A stretch of DNA of 64,000 nucleotides, taken from contig JADANN010000202.1 of the NCBI GenBank assembly GCA_018806985.1, positions 496,001-560,000 of the forward strand. The letters run 5' to 3'. This DNA is from Angiostrongylus vasorum (lineage: Eukaryota > Nematoda > Chromadorea > Rhabditida > Metastrongylidae). Positions 32,578 to 44,882 of this stretch are shown in pieces. A program made the translations under genes and the position numbers. Each line of letters begins with the position of its first letter. Positions within the stretch are counted from its first letter, which is position 1. A model generated the notes under the pieces. That model was not told the origin of the DNA. It did not search any database and saw only the letters and a program-made list of their open reading frames with translations.

Positions 32578-32965
32578 AATTAGATGACCGGTTTTCACTG
32601 GTTGGACGGGCAGCACCATAATTTCCACTTTTTCGGAGTTTTTGCTTGTTTAGCCTTTGTAGATCTCTGCAGTCCCGACGTCAGCCTAGCCAAACTCTAC
32701 CCCACGTCGTTACCACCACAGACAGTCCCCCGTCCTTGTGAATCGGAGGCAGATTTGCCACCATAAGACTAGTTTGATACCAGAACAGTGGTGGATCCTG
32801 GTTTTGGTTTACTCCTAGCTGGGCTTCCTAATGGAAACGCCGGACTTCTTCCCAACTTGCGAGACCGTGCCGGTGGGACGAATCGCTCCGCTGTACATCG
32901 TAACCCCACACCCAGAATTACCTCCCAGCCCCTATGAGGAGGCAAACCGTTGGAAGGGTCGTACT
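32578..32965 (-). repeat. SINE-B copy, full length
   Basis: Minus orientation. The LINE-2-like tail is diverged (ACCGGTTTTCACTGGTTGGA); the head CCCAGCCCCTATGAGGAGGC near 32930 is clear. Keeps GTGGTGGATCCTGGTTTTGG and TACTCCTAGCTGGGCTTCC. Confidence 0.78.
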
Positions 32966-33669
32966 AGTACAGCAATTGTTATTTGAAAATTCTTTTTAAC
33001 TACTGGTAACAACAAGTTTATTTTTTATCTGTCCACCCTTTGCAGATGAATACTATTAAGTAGTAAGACCTCACCAACAATTCTTGCAACCATATTCTGC
33101 CGCATTCGAAGAGCAAATGACGTTCATACACTACTTTATTTGTAGTCGCATTACAATAAACAATGAAGTCTGTTTTCATTTATAGCAATATTATATGCAA
33201 TGATAATTGGTTGAATTAAGGTGAATTCATCTAACATCGTCCTATCCTTATCCCTTATGCAATATCGATAGTCTTAGTTAGTTCTTATATTCTGTCAGCA
33301 GTCACTTCAGCGAGCCGAATTTCTAGGTGGCTCAAACATTCACGGCACCATCATCTGTGACATGGTGCTTATTGTACTCACGGTTTCATCAACAATTTCG
33401 TAAACTCGGTGTATCACTGGGATAAGATAAAAGTAACCGCAGACAGGCTTTTCGAGTTTGAAGGCATAGGGAAATCAAGAATCTGTACTCTTTTAATAAG
33501 AATGGTTACGTCTGAGAAAGCAAATCCGTGTCTCACATTCACTCAAGGATGAGATAATTCATTTTCTACGTTTAGCTGGTCATGTTATATTCACGTGTTT
33601 CTTCTTAAATTTTTTACTTTTTTTTATTTGATTTGTCGACTTCTCTCATTTTTTCATTCTTGCGGCGCC
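32966..33669. other. No recognised gene
   Basis: AT-rich; no frame with supporting splice signals or known motif. Confidence 0.35.
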
Positions 33670-33990
33670 TGATTTCATATATTGTGCAAATTCCAAAGCT
33701 TCTTACATTCGATACGCTTCGTTGCATCCGTCGTCCACGAAAGTCTTCGGATTTGCATGTGGGTTCGACTGTCGCTTACCGATTTTGCTCTTCTTTATCC
33801 TTATATGAGTGGCGTCGACTGCTGGTTGAGTAGTTCATCCTATGAATATTTGGGATGGCCTGGTTGGGTCGCTCCAAGATCTTTACTACCACCAGCCCCT
33901 TTCGGGGCCGAGGGAGCTTTAGCAAAAATATCTCGTCAAATTTTCTGACCTCAAAGGATGAGAAGCTTGCATCAACCAGGCAGAGTCCAA
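33670..33990 (-). repeat. Repeat R4 copy with a conserved minus-strand frame
   Basis: One of three related pieces (also 50862-50985 and 55925-56170). On the minus strand this copy reads PKTFVDDGCNEAYRM, matching SFVEYGCEKTNRMQEVL at ~56 kb and CKKCSKTFMDEEGEQANPM at ~50.9 kb. The Cys pattern suggests a zinc-binding segment of an unidentified repeat-encoded protein. Confidence 0.45.
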
Positions 33991-34426
33991 TCAGGACCTT
34001 GCATAACTATAACAACCGTGCTTCTCCGACATGTCGTGTGCTTCAAAGAAGCCCTCTAACACAAACGTTTAACAGCGGTATGTTTTGGATGATAGATGAA
34101 GTAATCAACACGGATAACGTGCATTGAGTTCAATGCTGTCCTCAACCGTAGAGATTGGGTGCCGGGTACAGGCAACCAAAATTAGGTTGTGTCGCGTATG
34201 TCTCAGTTGTGATGTTCACCATCGCCACGCAGTGTGTGACTCATATATGATTCATGAGGTTGCCCTAAGATAGAAACACCGATCACCCTCTTTACTAGTG
34301 TCGTCTTTGTCGCTCTATGTGTACATTGAACATTGTCCAGCCACCAGGTCGTATATGTTTTATATCATCGTTTTCAAAAACGGCTATCCTACTTGTTCAC
34401 AACAAACGAGTGGATTTCTGCTTTAG

Positions 34427-35132
34427 AATCAATGAGTATGAACATTAATAAATGGGCGCGTACAGCGCAATGGTCAAAGGCGACCTGCAATGGACATGGG
34501 ATCGATCCTGCGCTGAACGCTCAGCAGGCCTTCCATCCCTCCGGGGTCAGCAAATTGGTACCAGACCTGTCTGGGATGATACCAACGCTGACTCGATACG
34601 TCGGTAGTCAACCGCGAGTCATTCTATAGAGCAGATATGTATGCAATCACCTCTAACGATGCTTAATATAGTCCAGTGCATGGCGCATCCCTCAGGGGAT
34701 TGATCAATGCCAAGAGCTTTATCCTTCATCCTTTTTTAACATTAACAACAGTAAGTATTGATTTCGATTTTTGTAATTGAATCTTTGTGGTACCTTTTGT
34801 ATCAAATTGATAGCCTCCGTACTACAGATGCTAGGTGCCTAGCGTTTCTGAGAACGGCTACTTTACATCCATTACGATTTATAGAAAGCATTTATTGGGA
34901 CGAGTTTGTTTATCTCCATGAATCCCAGTGGAGATTTTTGAATACTGGACAGATGAACTAACAAAGAACGCTGTTACTGGTACCGATGATACTAACATGT
35001 CTTTGTTCTGTGCATGGATATTTCAGATCCGAGGTTGACAGCCACAAAAGAGAGAAGAGTATTTCAGATACGAGTTCCATACAGCCAGTGAAGAAAAATC
35101 TAACGCGGTCGGAAATCTTAGGAATGAATTAA
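34427..35132 (+). CDS. 3' part of an unrecognised gene upstream of Iwr1
   Basis: The two best exons are 34828-34927 (residues ARCLAFLRTATLHPLRF, then YWDEFVYLHES) and 35027-35132 (SEVDSHKREKSISDTSS, then NLTRSEILGMN and stop TAA). The acceptors are TACTACAG and ATATTTCAG; the donor GTGGAG gives a ~99-bp intron with matching phase. A 27-nt exon starting at 34427 (acceptor CTGCTTTAG; donor GTAAGT at 34751) fits in phase but is split by a SINE-A. A frame ending at donor GTATGT near 34078 (LQRSPLTQTFNS) could be the preceding exon. The C-terminal tail is basic and Ser-rich. No family recognised. An unspliced reading ending at 34961 is the alternative. Confidence 0.42.
34441..34748 (+). repeat. 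SINE-A copy with target-site duplication
   Basis: AACATTAATAA at 34441-34451 and AACATTAACAA at 34738-34748 flank a full SINE-A (34452-34737). The A box is diverged (CAGCGCAATGG); the body has CTGGGATGATACCAACGCTG and the tail TTTATCCTTCATCCTTTTTT. It sits inside the putative 27-nt exon of the gene upstream of Iwr1. Confidence 0.85.
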
Positions 35133-35331
35133 ACACTATCACATTAGCATTCACTGCCGTCTCACGGCCAATAGTTGCTGCGAATCGCGCGGAAGAGCGG
35201 ACGAGTTTTCCGTGGAAGTCTTACTGCACTCACACTTCGAAACATTCATTGGCCTCTGTGTGCTGTGTTCGTGATTTATGTTCATTTTTCTGTTTATGTG
35301 TTACTTTTACATCACTTCAATACTGTTGTTC

Positions 35332-35345
35332 ATTTTCAGAGCAAT
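35332..35345 (+). promoter_or_regulatory. Putative trans-splice acceptor upstream of Iwr1
   Basis: ATTTTCAG ends at 35339, only six bases before the Iwr1 ATG at 35346, with no convincing upstream coding exon in frame. In nematodes this is how spliced-leader addition sites look. The preceding gene ends 213 bp upstream, so an operon with SL2-type processing is possible. Confidence 0.5.
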
Positions 35346-38300
35346 ATGGTGGACAAAATGCCAATAATTCGTGTCCGTCGCAAACGTTCCGCTAGTCCAC
35401 AGGCAGCACTTATCCTGGAAAAGAAGAGACGCAGGGTGCCCTATTTCGGTTTACTATCTTTGTTTATCACTGTACTTTGCTTTACCACTTCACTATATAT
35501 CTACACTGTTTATTATCTGATAGGGCGTGTGCGACACAGTGGTCGGAGGCGCCCTGCAATACGCAATGAGATTGATTCCCGCGCCTCTGGCCCACCAAAC
35601 CTTTCATCCCTACGGGGTTGGCAGATTGGCGCCAAACTTATCTGGGAGGATAGCAGCACTGGCTCGATACATCGGTAGGCCACCGCGGGTCATTGTAAGG
35701 GGTAGATATGCATTTAATCACCTCCAAACGATGCTTAATGAAGTCGAATGCATGGTGCTTCCCTAAGGGATTGGTCAACGCGGAGAGCTTTTACTTATTA
35801 CCTGACGTAAGATCACAAAGTTCGTTATGTGGTGTCTGTATTATTAGCCGTTATCTACGTTGATATTCATTCGGTCGTCTCCGTGTCATATTCCCTTAGG
35901 GTTGTTGCTGGAAGTGTTTTAATAAACTCACTTCCAAACCTAAATATACTGATCATTTCACTTAATTCGGCTTTATTATTTGGTTTGCTGGTCATTTCCT
36001 TGCCTTTAAATGATGGTTTTTCCTTTTAAGGATGATCCTTTGTTGTTTTCACTGTTTAAATCCGTAAGAAAAGATGAAGGGGATTGTGGGATCAGTGGTG
36101 CACGCGTGATCGAATTCGAACTTGGATCTTTAGGTCGGTGTTTCGTTTATTCTATTTATGATTTGTAGTGAATTCTGTTTGCGAGAATTGTCCAGGTGAC
36201 GTCAGAAGAAAGTTTGTTTCCGTGGTGGAGAGCCATTTCATCATGGGCCTTGGAGTGCTTTTTGAAATTGGGCTAGGTTTTTGTTTCATTTATACTACCA
36301 TCGGTCCTCTGAATGAATAATCTTAAACCGAGAAGATGGATTTGCTGCATAATTGTTGGAAAATAATACTTGTCACCTTGTAAGGTAAAACCACACTGAT
36401 GCTGAGGTAATATGATGACGACAGTAATACGAAGGAGCCACATGGTGTAGCGCTTCCCCACTGCGGTCCGGCGTTTTACAAACATCTCAGCATCGTAATG
36501 GTTGTATTTCACGTAATACCCTGCCGTGGAAAATTGTAGTAGGCAGCAAGTAAAAACTAACACTGTCGTCTTGCTTGGTATTGTTGAGGACAAAATAGTT
36601 ACCAGTTGCTGCTTAAAGCCTAGCTCTACTTGTACCTTATTACAAAATTTGAACTACTTTTTGGATACCCGTAAGTCTTATGCGTTTCACTTTCCTTGTA
36701 AGGCGCTTCAGCAACAAAACTGCTAGGAAGGAAGGATAGAAAGGCTGTCTTATCCTGCTTTCGTGCTAAGTGGAAATCATTTCTCTTGTATTCAGTAAGC
36801 CTTTAATTCTTGGTCGCTTTATTTTGTTAGCACAATTTAGATCATGGGGGCTCTACAGGCTTGCAGTTTATTGCTGAGCATGACGACGGCACAGCTGGAC
36901 AGAATAATGATTCAATGGTATGATGAACTTTTCACTGCTATCATTCATACTTTCCCTTATTTTATTGGTTTGATAAGCTTATTTTGCCTTTTCTGAAAAA
37001 CACCGTAGTTGGTTTGTGGCACAGTTGTTTTAGGAAAAATGTAGTAGTAATGACATTGAAGAAAGTGTTGAGTATGACTACTACAAGATATACCGCGGAT
37101 CATTCACAGAACCAATAAATCATTGGAATTCTGAGCTTGAACTTCGCTTTGCTACTGAGTGAGTTTTATCCTCTGTTCCTCTAAACCACTGCTTGCATAG
37201 GAAAACGTGGGGCTGTTTTTTATAATTTTCTTCCAGAGAAGAACAATCACTCCTTCTTGGCAATTCGGACTCTGAAAGTGATCGTGTGGCCGACGATGAT
37301 GACGATTCTAATGATGAAAATAATTGGAGAAACGATTATCCTGAAGAAGAGGACGGTGACGACACTGATAACGATAGCGTCGACCATGACATGGATGGTA
37401 ACTATGTGGGTTCAGTACAAATATACTTCTTTTTCGTCGCATTTTTTCACAACTCCGTGGTTGCAAGTTCTTAGTACGTTCCTTATCGAAATGACATAAC
37501 TTTCTGTATTCTCAAAAACATTCAACTTCTGTCTTACTACATTCTTTCGTTCTTAACAACATTCCTTCGTCCAACGGCTTAGCGCCTCATCGTGGCTGCG
37601 AGGTGTTCCTGGGTGTCGGTTGCGATGTACAACGGGGAGATTCGTTTCCCCAGCAGGCTCTCCGAAGCTGAGAAGCAGTCCAGCGTTTCCATCAGGAAAC
37701 TCGATTAAGAGTAACCCAATGCCAGAATCCACCATCGTCCTGGTATCAAACTACCATGGTGGCTCCCGCTGATCTACCAGGGCGGCGAATATCTGTGGTG
37801 GTGACGATCTGGAGCAGACTTTGCCTAGGCTGACCTTAAGACTCCAAGGAACCACAGTGTATAAGCCAGCAAAACTCCGGAAAAATGGGAATTGTGCTGG
37901 AGCCCGCACATACAGTGAGGGCGGGCCATCTAAGTATCCAAGCAATAACATTTACATACCATACAGTGCGTTGTTGTTGCATCGGTTGTTAGTCTGCGTA
38001 ATTTCTATCCATTTTTACTTCTGAAAACCTTATGGATGCGAACGTCTGCAACTTTATTAGCATCTTTATCTTGACCAAGTTTATTGACTATTCTTGGGGT
38101 TACACACGGCTTAGATCCATCACCGTTCAACAAGTCTTTTATGACTATCAGTGAATATTATTCCCTTTTTTATCTGTCTTTCTCGGCAATCGGTAGTGGA
38201 ATAGGTATATTTTCGTTTCCGTATCGTTAACTGGTTTGGACACTACCATTAAGCCTATACTTTTCTGGCACGTCATAAATGGAGGCACGAATAAGGATTT

Positions 38301-39696
38301 TTATACTCGACATTTTTTGTCTTTTCTGCTAATTTAGCGCTTTCTGTGTCCCAAATGTACTTCTGTTCCTCTGTTCGTCTGTATTTCCAGTACGTTATTC
38401 ATTCTTACTTTTAGATGTAAGCGTACCCTGCAGGAGGTTTCGTTCATGGTCGTTTTATTTAGCTTGGTTCTGTAGCAAGTGGTGATCCACCTTTTCTATT
38501 GACATCTTTTTCATGAGACTTAGCTGCAATTTGGTTATTTCAAAATGAAAAGGATCTGAATGTTTAACGTCCGTTCTTTTTGGCCAGCATTTAATGTTAT
38601 TTACAAAATAGAAGTATAGAGTTACCATATATTAGTTATTATCCATTTTGTTTCCTATAGCTTCCGACTAAGCCGGTCAGGACTTAAGGTACAATCCCCT
38701 ACCCCTTCACAATGGTTATCTTTACAGTGCGGATTTACGAAGTCTTTTATGCACTTGGCCATGTTATGAGTGAAATGAACCGTATTCTTTTTTCGAAATG
38801 TCAAGAAAATTCTTTTTGCATGACTTTGTTTTTTTGCTTTTTGCTTTAAATTTCGCTTTTCACTAAAAGGTGTAGTCCTTTTCACTCGCAGTTAACTTAC
38901 TATTAACCGTTTTCAGAAGTCAGCTGTCCAGTCACTATCACATATTTTCATTGATGTCTTCCGAATATGTTTCCTACTTCAGTATCCTATATCTCCCTTA
39001 TATTAGTTCTTAGAGTGTGTACTTTCCTGTACTCAGTTTCGTTTCAGCGATAATTTACTTCTGATTTGCAATATTCTTTTGATGTAAATTGTTAATGAAT
39101 TAACTTTTTGAAATACTTTGTTCATTCATAGCTTCCCTGAAGTGTAATTTTTCAATCTAAGCATCATTGCCCACGTAAGCTAAGCTCACTTTTGCAATTT
39201 TCGTGTTCATCGGTGTTCTCAATACTACTTGACCACTAGCTACTATGTCGAAGTCAATTTTCGCCTTCTGAAATCTTCCACACCTTGTTCTCGTGTTATA
39301 GCACCGCCTAGTTCAGTATCTATACAACGTCCAGGCTTGACGAGCTGACATTGCCTCAACTTTTCTTTAATGTCCTCATAACCTGGCTTGAGAATCTGCG
39401 ACCAACGTACTATCTGGTTTTGGAAATGTGTTTTCGATTTATCGTTTACATGTAATACGGCCCTTGCCGCTAAAAATTAACCCTGAATTTCAAGTTCAAT
39501 TGCACAACTCCGTAGTATGTTCAATGTATTTCTTATTTAGAGTCGTGGACACCTCTTCAGTGACTATAATTCGCTCGGGATAGATCAATTGCGGCGTCGT
39601 TTGGAAATGTTTGAAGTGGTGGAATACGAAGCAGATGAGGATATTTCGGATGATGACCCTGTATTAGCTATGCGTAGGTGGTTTAGACAGCAGTGA
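35346..39696 (+). CDS. Iwr1/SLC7A6OS homologue, RNA polymerase II nuclear import factor
   Basis: Model: 35346-35448, 36841-36917, 37034-37158, 37237-37405, 39541-39696; 630 nt, 209 residues, all phases consistent. Exon 1 encodes KMPIIRVRRKRSASP followed by ALILEKKRRR, the bipartite basic signal at the family's N terminus. Exon 3 has VEYDYYKIYRGSF, matching the family's conserved acidic/Tyr block. Exon 4 has DDDSNDENNWRNDYPEEED, its hallmark. Exon 5 ends with SRGHLFSDYNSLG and LAMRRWFRQQ then stop. Yeast Iwr1 binds assembled Pol II and brings it into the nucleus via this signal. The exon 1 donor (GTTTAC) is the weakest point; GTGCCC is the alternative, and a missed exon in the 1.4-kb intron 1 is possible (human protein ~309 residues). 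Introns hold SINE-A, SINE-C and SINE-B. Confidence 0.88.
35510..35805 (+). repeat. SINE-A copy in Iwr1 intron 1, with target-site duplication
   Basis: TTATTATCTGA (35510-35520) and TTATTACCTGA (35795-35805) flank the element. The head GGGCGTGTGCGACACAGTGG has a near A box; the B-box region is GAGATTGATTCCCGCG. Full length, same strand as the gene. Confidence 0.85.
36440..36580 (+). repeat. SINE-C 3' fragment in Iwr1 intron 1
   Basis: CCACATGGTGTAGCGC, then CTGCGGTCCGGCGTTTTACA, AACATCTCAGCATCGTAATG, and the tail TAGGCAGCAAGTAAAAAC. Head absent. Confidence 0.65.
37562..37950 (+). repeat. SINE-B copy in Iwr1 intron 4
   Basis: Begins TCCAACGGCTTAGCGCCTCA and ends GGGCCATCTAAGTATCCAAG. The LINE-2-like tail (GGAATTGTGCTGGAGCCCGC) is well preserved. 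It partly accounts for the long (2.1-kb) final intron. Confidence 0.8.
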
Positions 39697-42464
39697 TTAC
39701 AGATATAACTGATTTTCACGATTTTGTTGCCTTCCTCTTTCAACACATCCTGTATCAGTGTGAACTGTGAAGATTTTTTATTATTATTATTTTGCTGAAT
39801 TCTTTGTTTTCTGTGCATGAATTGGACTGGGTATTTGAATATTGTTTGCATAGATTTCTTTGTGAATAGTTTTTCGGGGGCTGTTATTTGTTGAACGAAA
39901 CAGTTACCTACAAAAATATTCATTTTTAGATGCGTTTCATTTGAATACCATTTAGCTGGTGTAAGGCGTGTGGGTTTTGCGGTAATGGGCAGTACTCCGT
40001 GGAATCCCGAGGTTCTTCCAGCAGTGCTTTTTCACGATCGCGAAGGAAGGAATAGTAGGTGAAGAATATCTACAATGACAATTTGAATCATTATAGCTTC
40101 GCGCGTGCTTGGGGTAGTAACTGAATTCACCGTGAAAATGTATATATTCAGGAATAAGGTTATTACGAAAGCGATTGCTAAGTATAGAATATTCACAAGA
40201 TTGCCTGAAATCTGTGTTAGAGATGAATCGGAAAAGGAAATAATTTTCTGGATGAATCTATCCTCCTGTTAATTTTAAATAGAAGTTCAGCTTTGAAAGC
40301 GAACTGATGTGGACTTTAACATCTTCCTTATTAGCTGTGGTAGTTTGGTGCTAGAGCTAGGAAAACGGTCTTATAGTGGTGATAAGTGGTGCTCTGTAGA
40401 AAAGTGGTAGTGATTACCGTCCAAAGAAATTGTTGAAACTAGGTCATTGATCAACAGGTAGTCTGCGAATTCAGGTAACTGTTCTCCATATGCCATAATT
40501 AGTCCTATTCGTAACAGAAAGCTGATCAGAATAACAGATATTACGAACACCTGAACATGAGTCGGTAATGTACAAAGCAAACATGCTGTGTCCAACTTCA
40601 GCTTTAGGGAGCTGCCTAAGATCTACTTTCATTGCTTGCAAAAATTCAAGTATACGGAGTAACCTAGTGGGAGTACACTGTATATGGAATGGTTTAATGC
40701 TGAGAAGGACGCACTCAAGATGTGATGGTTCTGGAATTTCAAGACGTAGAAAGAGATGTGGTGATATGAGTGTATCCTATGCTTTTTGATTTTTATGCAG
40801 CCATAAGGTCTTTAGTTTCTAACGTCCCCTTTTAATCTCTTTGTGCTGAGTCTTAAAAGCATTAATTTGTGCGATTTGGAAACGGTGCTAGTAAAAGACG
40901 GAAAATACCTGTAATATGAGAATAGGTAGTATGAAATATCGCCGTTCATAGAACACACCGTATACCAGTATCCAAGAACAAATAAAGATTGTAAGAGAGC
41001 TAGAAATTTAGTGAGTAATTAGAGGCTAATCCATATCGAGAATTCAACTGCGCATTCTTATTTTCTACTAATATGTTTGTTTGAGTTCTTTTAGTATTCA
41101 GATTGATACACGACACCTTTTAGAAAATTGTAGGAGTAAGACTTCACCTAATCGGCGAACCAGGATAACCTGAGATGAATCCGAGCGTATTCAAAAGGTT
41201 AACACAGGTAACCACCAAAAATATAGCGGCTAGGACCCGCGATCCGGTCTGAATATCGCGGCTGTTGTCTTTATATGCTTTAAATTAATTAAACCTTACG
41301 AAACCCAAGTTTTGCTAGTTTAGTCTTTAACGCCATGTGCTTTAAAAATATAAGTTTTGTACGACTATACTTTTTTGCATAAACTATACTCACTCTTACG
41401 TGAATTTTTTCCACAGAAGCACTTGTTTTCCACCATCTGTTGATGTAAGGACCAACAACGACCAACCTTAGAGAGGCAGTTTATATACAGTGTACTGTCC
41501 GTAATGAGAATACAACCGATAAAACACGTATGTTATCAGTTTACTGTGATAGATAGTGGAGCATGCCAACTCACCGGGTTCTGATCCAAACGCAGGAATT
41601 AAACTCTGTTCTTCATCTGCATGGCAACTCAGTTCCACACCCAACCTACTATTTATTTTATTTGCTTACTTCCCCAAGCAAGTTTGTATTTTAATGTCGG
41701 ACCAATGATGACACATGCTTAGAAGATGAAGTTGTTTTGTTCCTATGAACTCTCGATGAATTGACACGAGGTTCTTCTTCAGAAACACTTTCGTATTCTA
41801 AGCAAGGAGACCATCCTTATACTGTTCATAAAGGGTGGTAAAATGGAGGAAAAGGCGAACTTGCTGAAACACTAGTAGCTATTGAGGATCGAAAACACGG
41901 ATTTGGTTCATTTATGGTTCAGGTGTATCAGTTCTCATTGTACCAAACTCCAGTTGTTGAATTCGGTTTGGTTATCCCGCAAATTACTTTATTGCCACAT
42001 ATTCAGAGCTACAGCTTTTTTACCCACATCATCGTCAACATGACCGGCAAAGCACTGGACGATGAGTAAACTAAAATTCAACCATGTTTCTAATCAGATG
42101 GAGTTCGCTCTGCCATATTAGTATTATATTCTTTAAAGGACCACAAGGTTATATGATGGCACTTGTTCGCATTAGGGTTTTTTGATTCAAAAAGCCTATT
42201 CTTTAACGAATATGGAGAACAACGCGAAGAAGGTATTACGCAAGAATAAGAACAGCAAGGGCCGCATCCAGACCTCACAAAGAATCCAATAAACCTATAA
42301 CGTAACCAAAACTGCGGGCACACCCTTTCGATTCTGTATTCCTCCCTGCACTCTATTACGCAGCAGAAACGTGGGGTGAGATTTCAACCACGTCAAGAAG
42401 TCTGTGCTTTACCCACAGAACGTTTGAGCGATGTTTTCTAGAAGTTAACCGACATTTAAAACTC
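39697..42464. other. No recognised gene
   Basis: About 2.8 kb of AT-rich sequence after Iwr1. Frames at 40371-40789 lack motifs and splice support. CTTCTTCAGAAAC near 41773 and GGCGAACTTGCTGAAACAC near 41850 faintly echo Penelope ends but are too diverged to call. Confidence 0.35.
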
Positions 42465-42532
42465 CAATGATGCTGAGATATTTGCATATCCTGCCATTAA
42501 AAAGACTAGGCAGTAAATAATAGGTAAAAATT
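42465..42532 (+). repeat. SINE-C foldback remnant
   Basis: GATGCTGAGATATTTGCA (inverted SINE-C 3' region) is joined directly to TATCCTGCCATTAAAAAGAC and TAGGCAGTAAATAATAGG (plus-strand tail), a compact version of the 59.7-kb composite. Confidence 0.5.
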
Positions 42533-42539
42533 GCGACAC

Positions 42540-42792
42540 TTAAAAGTCTAGCCAGATTGCGCAGCTCATGCATTGGAAGTCCTTTCCACCTTCGGAATCC
42601 AGCAAAAATAAAGATCGATAGCGAAGGGTCGAGGAGGACCAAACTATGGGCGGACATGTTCGTGGCCAACGTCATCACCATGTTCGAATCAGACCACGAC
42701 CATGGACTACGATTGCGCGAGAGAACTAATGACAATTTACCTGGGGCTCGCACAACCAGTGAGGACGGGCCTTCTAAGTATCAATGTGTGTA
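42540..42792 (+). mobile_element. LINE-2 3'-terminal fragment
   Basis: Encodes the end of a second RTE-like element: KLWADMFVANVITMFESDHD, then LRLRERTNDN, then GARTTSEDGPSKYQ at the 3' end. The corresponding DNA (GGGGCTCGCACAACCAGTGA, GGACGGGCC, AAGTATC) is the tail shared with SINE-B. Confidence 0.7.
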
Positions 42793-43384
42793 AATTAGTA
42801 ATTAATGGTTGCAGAAAACTACATGTTCTAAGAGTAACTTTTACACGAATGCCCTTCATAAGTATTGCAACAACTGTAAGGCCATAATTTCTCCATTTCA
42901 CAGCGGGAAGCTTGTCGTTGTAAGGACTGGTGTCAAAACATGCTATATCATTTAGGTAGAATTATTCAACGTCACTCTCGAGAATGTCATGCGAAAACGA
43001 TTGTACTATAAGAGAAGTCAGAATTAGTAGCCAGAAGTTATATCGTCGTTTATTTTTTTTTAAGGCGACATCGTTCTTATATCATTAAAGCAGTCTAGCC
43101 ATCTTACCGATTTCAGTGGTATTTGTGTAAAGTTGGTTGTTCTTGTGAAGCTCAATAATGCCATGTTTTTGAAAAAAAGAAAGCTATTGGGAGAAAAGCA
43201 GCTGTTTGTTGAGTGAGAAACATCGAACGTGTAGTTCGGAAGGATAGCCGAACCCAGTTTGATTCATTTATCGCTTAATATGTGTCTTAAAATCTTGAAT
43301 TTGTGCAAACATAATGGAAATATGCTTAACGTAATTGCGCTTGCTGTAGTGGAGTTAATGGTGTGATCGAATGACACATCGGAT

Positions 43385-44330
43385 ACTTGGATGGCCTGTC
43401 TTTACTGGTTGCGCGGGTCCCAGCTTATTTTCGATTCGTTTCTCTCTCGTCCAATCGTCGTCCATGGTGGTGATCGGCTTCGAATATGGTGACGTCCCTG
43501 AGGCCTATTCTGTAATCCTCAAATCGTTGCCATCCCCGAGTGCAGATGGTTGACGTTGGCCACGAACACATGCGCACATCGTTGTTCTTTGAAGAGGATG
43601 CTTGCATTCTCTTGGTGTCCACGCCACTGTTCTTTTCGTGCAGTCGATATATGTTCTTCTGGATCCCGAAGATGGGTTAGGGTTTTGAATATTTGAGCTG
43701 CTCGTTCTGGCTAAGCGTGGCGAATGCCGGCTTTATTTCGGAAGACATCGTTCGAGCGCTTTGTGGGTGGTGCGTAGTTTTTTGACGTGATTGAAGTATC
43801 ATCCCACGTTTCTGCTGCACAACAGAAGGCTGAGAGGACTATTGAATCGAAAATGGGAGCACGGAGTTTTGATTCTGTTATTGGGTCGGTGCTCTTTTTA
43901 AGATATCCGCATGCGGACCATGCTGCTCTCTTTCTTCTGTTTAATCTCTCCGTTGTTCTCCATGTTCATTGAACATCCAAGGTACACGTACGAGGTGGCT
44001 TCTGTAATCAGAGAACAATCTGGTTCGATTTCTTCACCTTCGCACAATGAGTTCTTCATGAAGTAGGTCTTCGTCCTACTTATGCGCAGTCCAATCTTTT
44101 TTCTTGTTTCATTGAGTTCATTGAGCATCTCTGCTTCAGTTGTACTCATCGAAAAGATGGCGATATCCTCCGCGAAACGAATATTCAATAGTTTTGCATC
44201 AATACATATGCCTTTCTGTGTTGGTTGATTCAGTGGTGAAGTAGTGGGTGTAGTCTCGATTGCTCGCCTTGAACTTTTTGCCACGCGGCACCTTTCCCTT
44301 GCAACCGTATTTCTCTCATACCTCACACTT
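43385..44330 (-). mobile_element. LINE-2 fragment, RT palm to 3' end, minus strand
   Basis: The frame at 43898-44326 contains LLNIRFAEDIAIFSMSTTEA (the FADD motif with D to E), EMLNELNETRKKIGLRISRT, KTYFMKN and SYVYLGCSMNMENNGEI. Further broken frames lead to CSWPTSTICTRGW, then DHHHGRRLDERETN and the shared tail ending near 43385. The RT N-terminal half and the endonuclease are missing. Inverted to the fragment at 42540-42792. Confidence 0.8.
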
Positions 44331-44882
44331 GGGTAGTTAAACCTTCGTTTACATAATACCGGTTTTAATACGACAGCAGTAGTGTTCCGGGATTAATGTA
44401 CTTAACGTACAACAGCTATATGGAACGACGAACAGTTAGCGTTGGAAAATGATACGTGTTCACTGAGTATATGAAGTAATGTTATGAGCGAATAGATGTT
44501 ATAATATAATTGCTATAAAAGTAAGCGGATAGATGGTTATTCAGTACGAGACTAGTTTACCTTGTAAGGAAAATGAAGGGGGATTTAATACAATTACTAT
44601 TCAATGAAGACCATATACAACAACATGATATAGAGCGACGCATTCTGTGGAGGAACGGAAGAATAAGTTGCATTAATAATATAGTAAAGACTTATATAAG
44701 AGGTTCAAGCATTGTGCAAGGTGAAGAGGACTTATTGAATGATCAGTGATGCATTTAACTAATGGGTCGCCCCACATTAACATGACGTGAAAGCTTGCAT
44801 TATAAATTGATTAATTAAAAGTGTTATCGTACAAATGGTGCGTATCTTAACACAGAGAGGGTTACGTACAAAATAAAAATAA

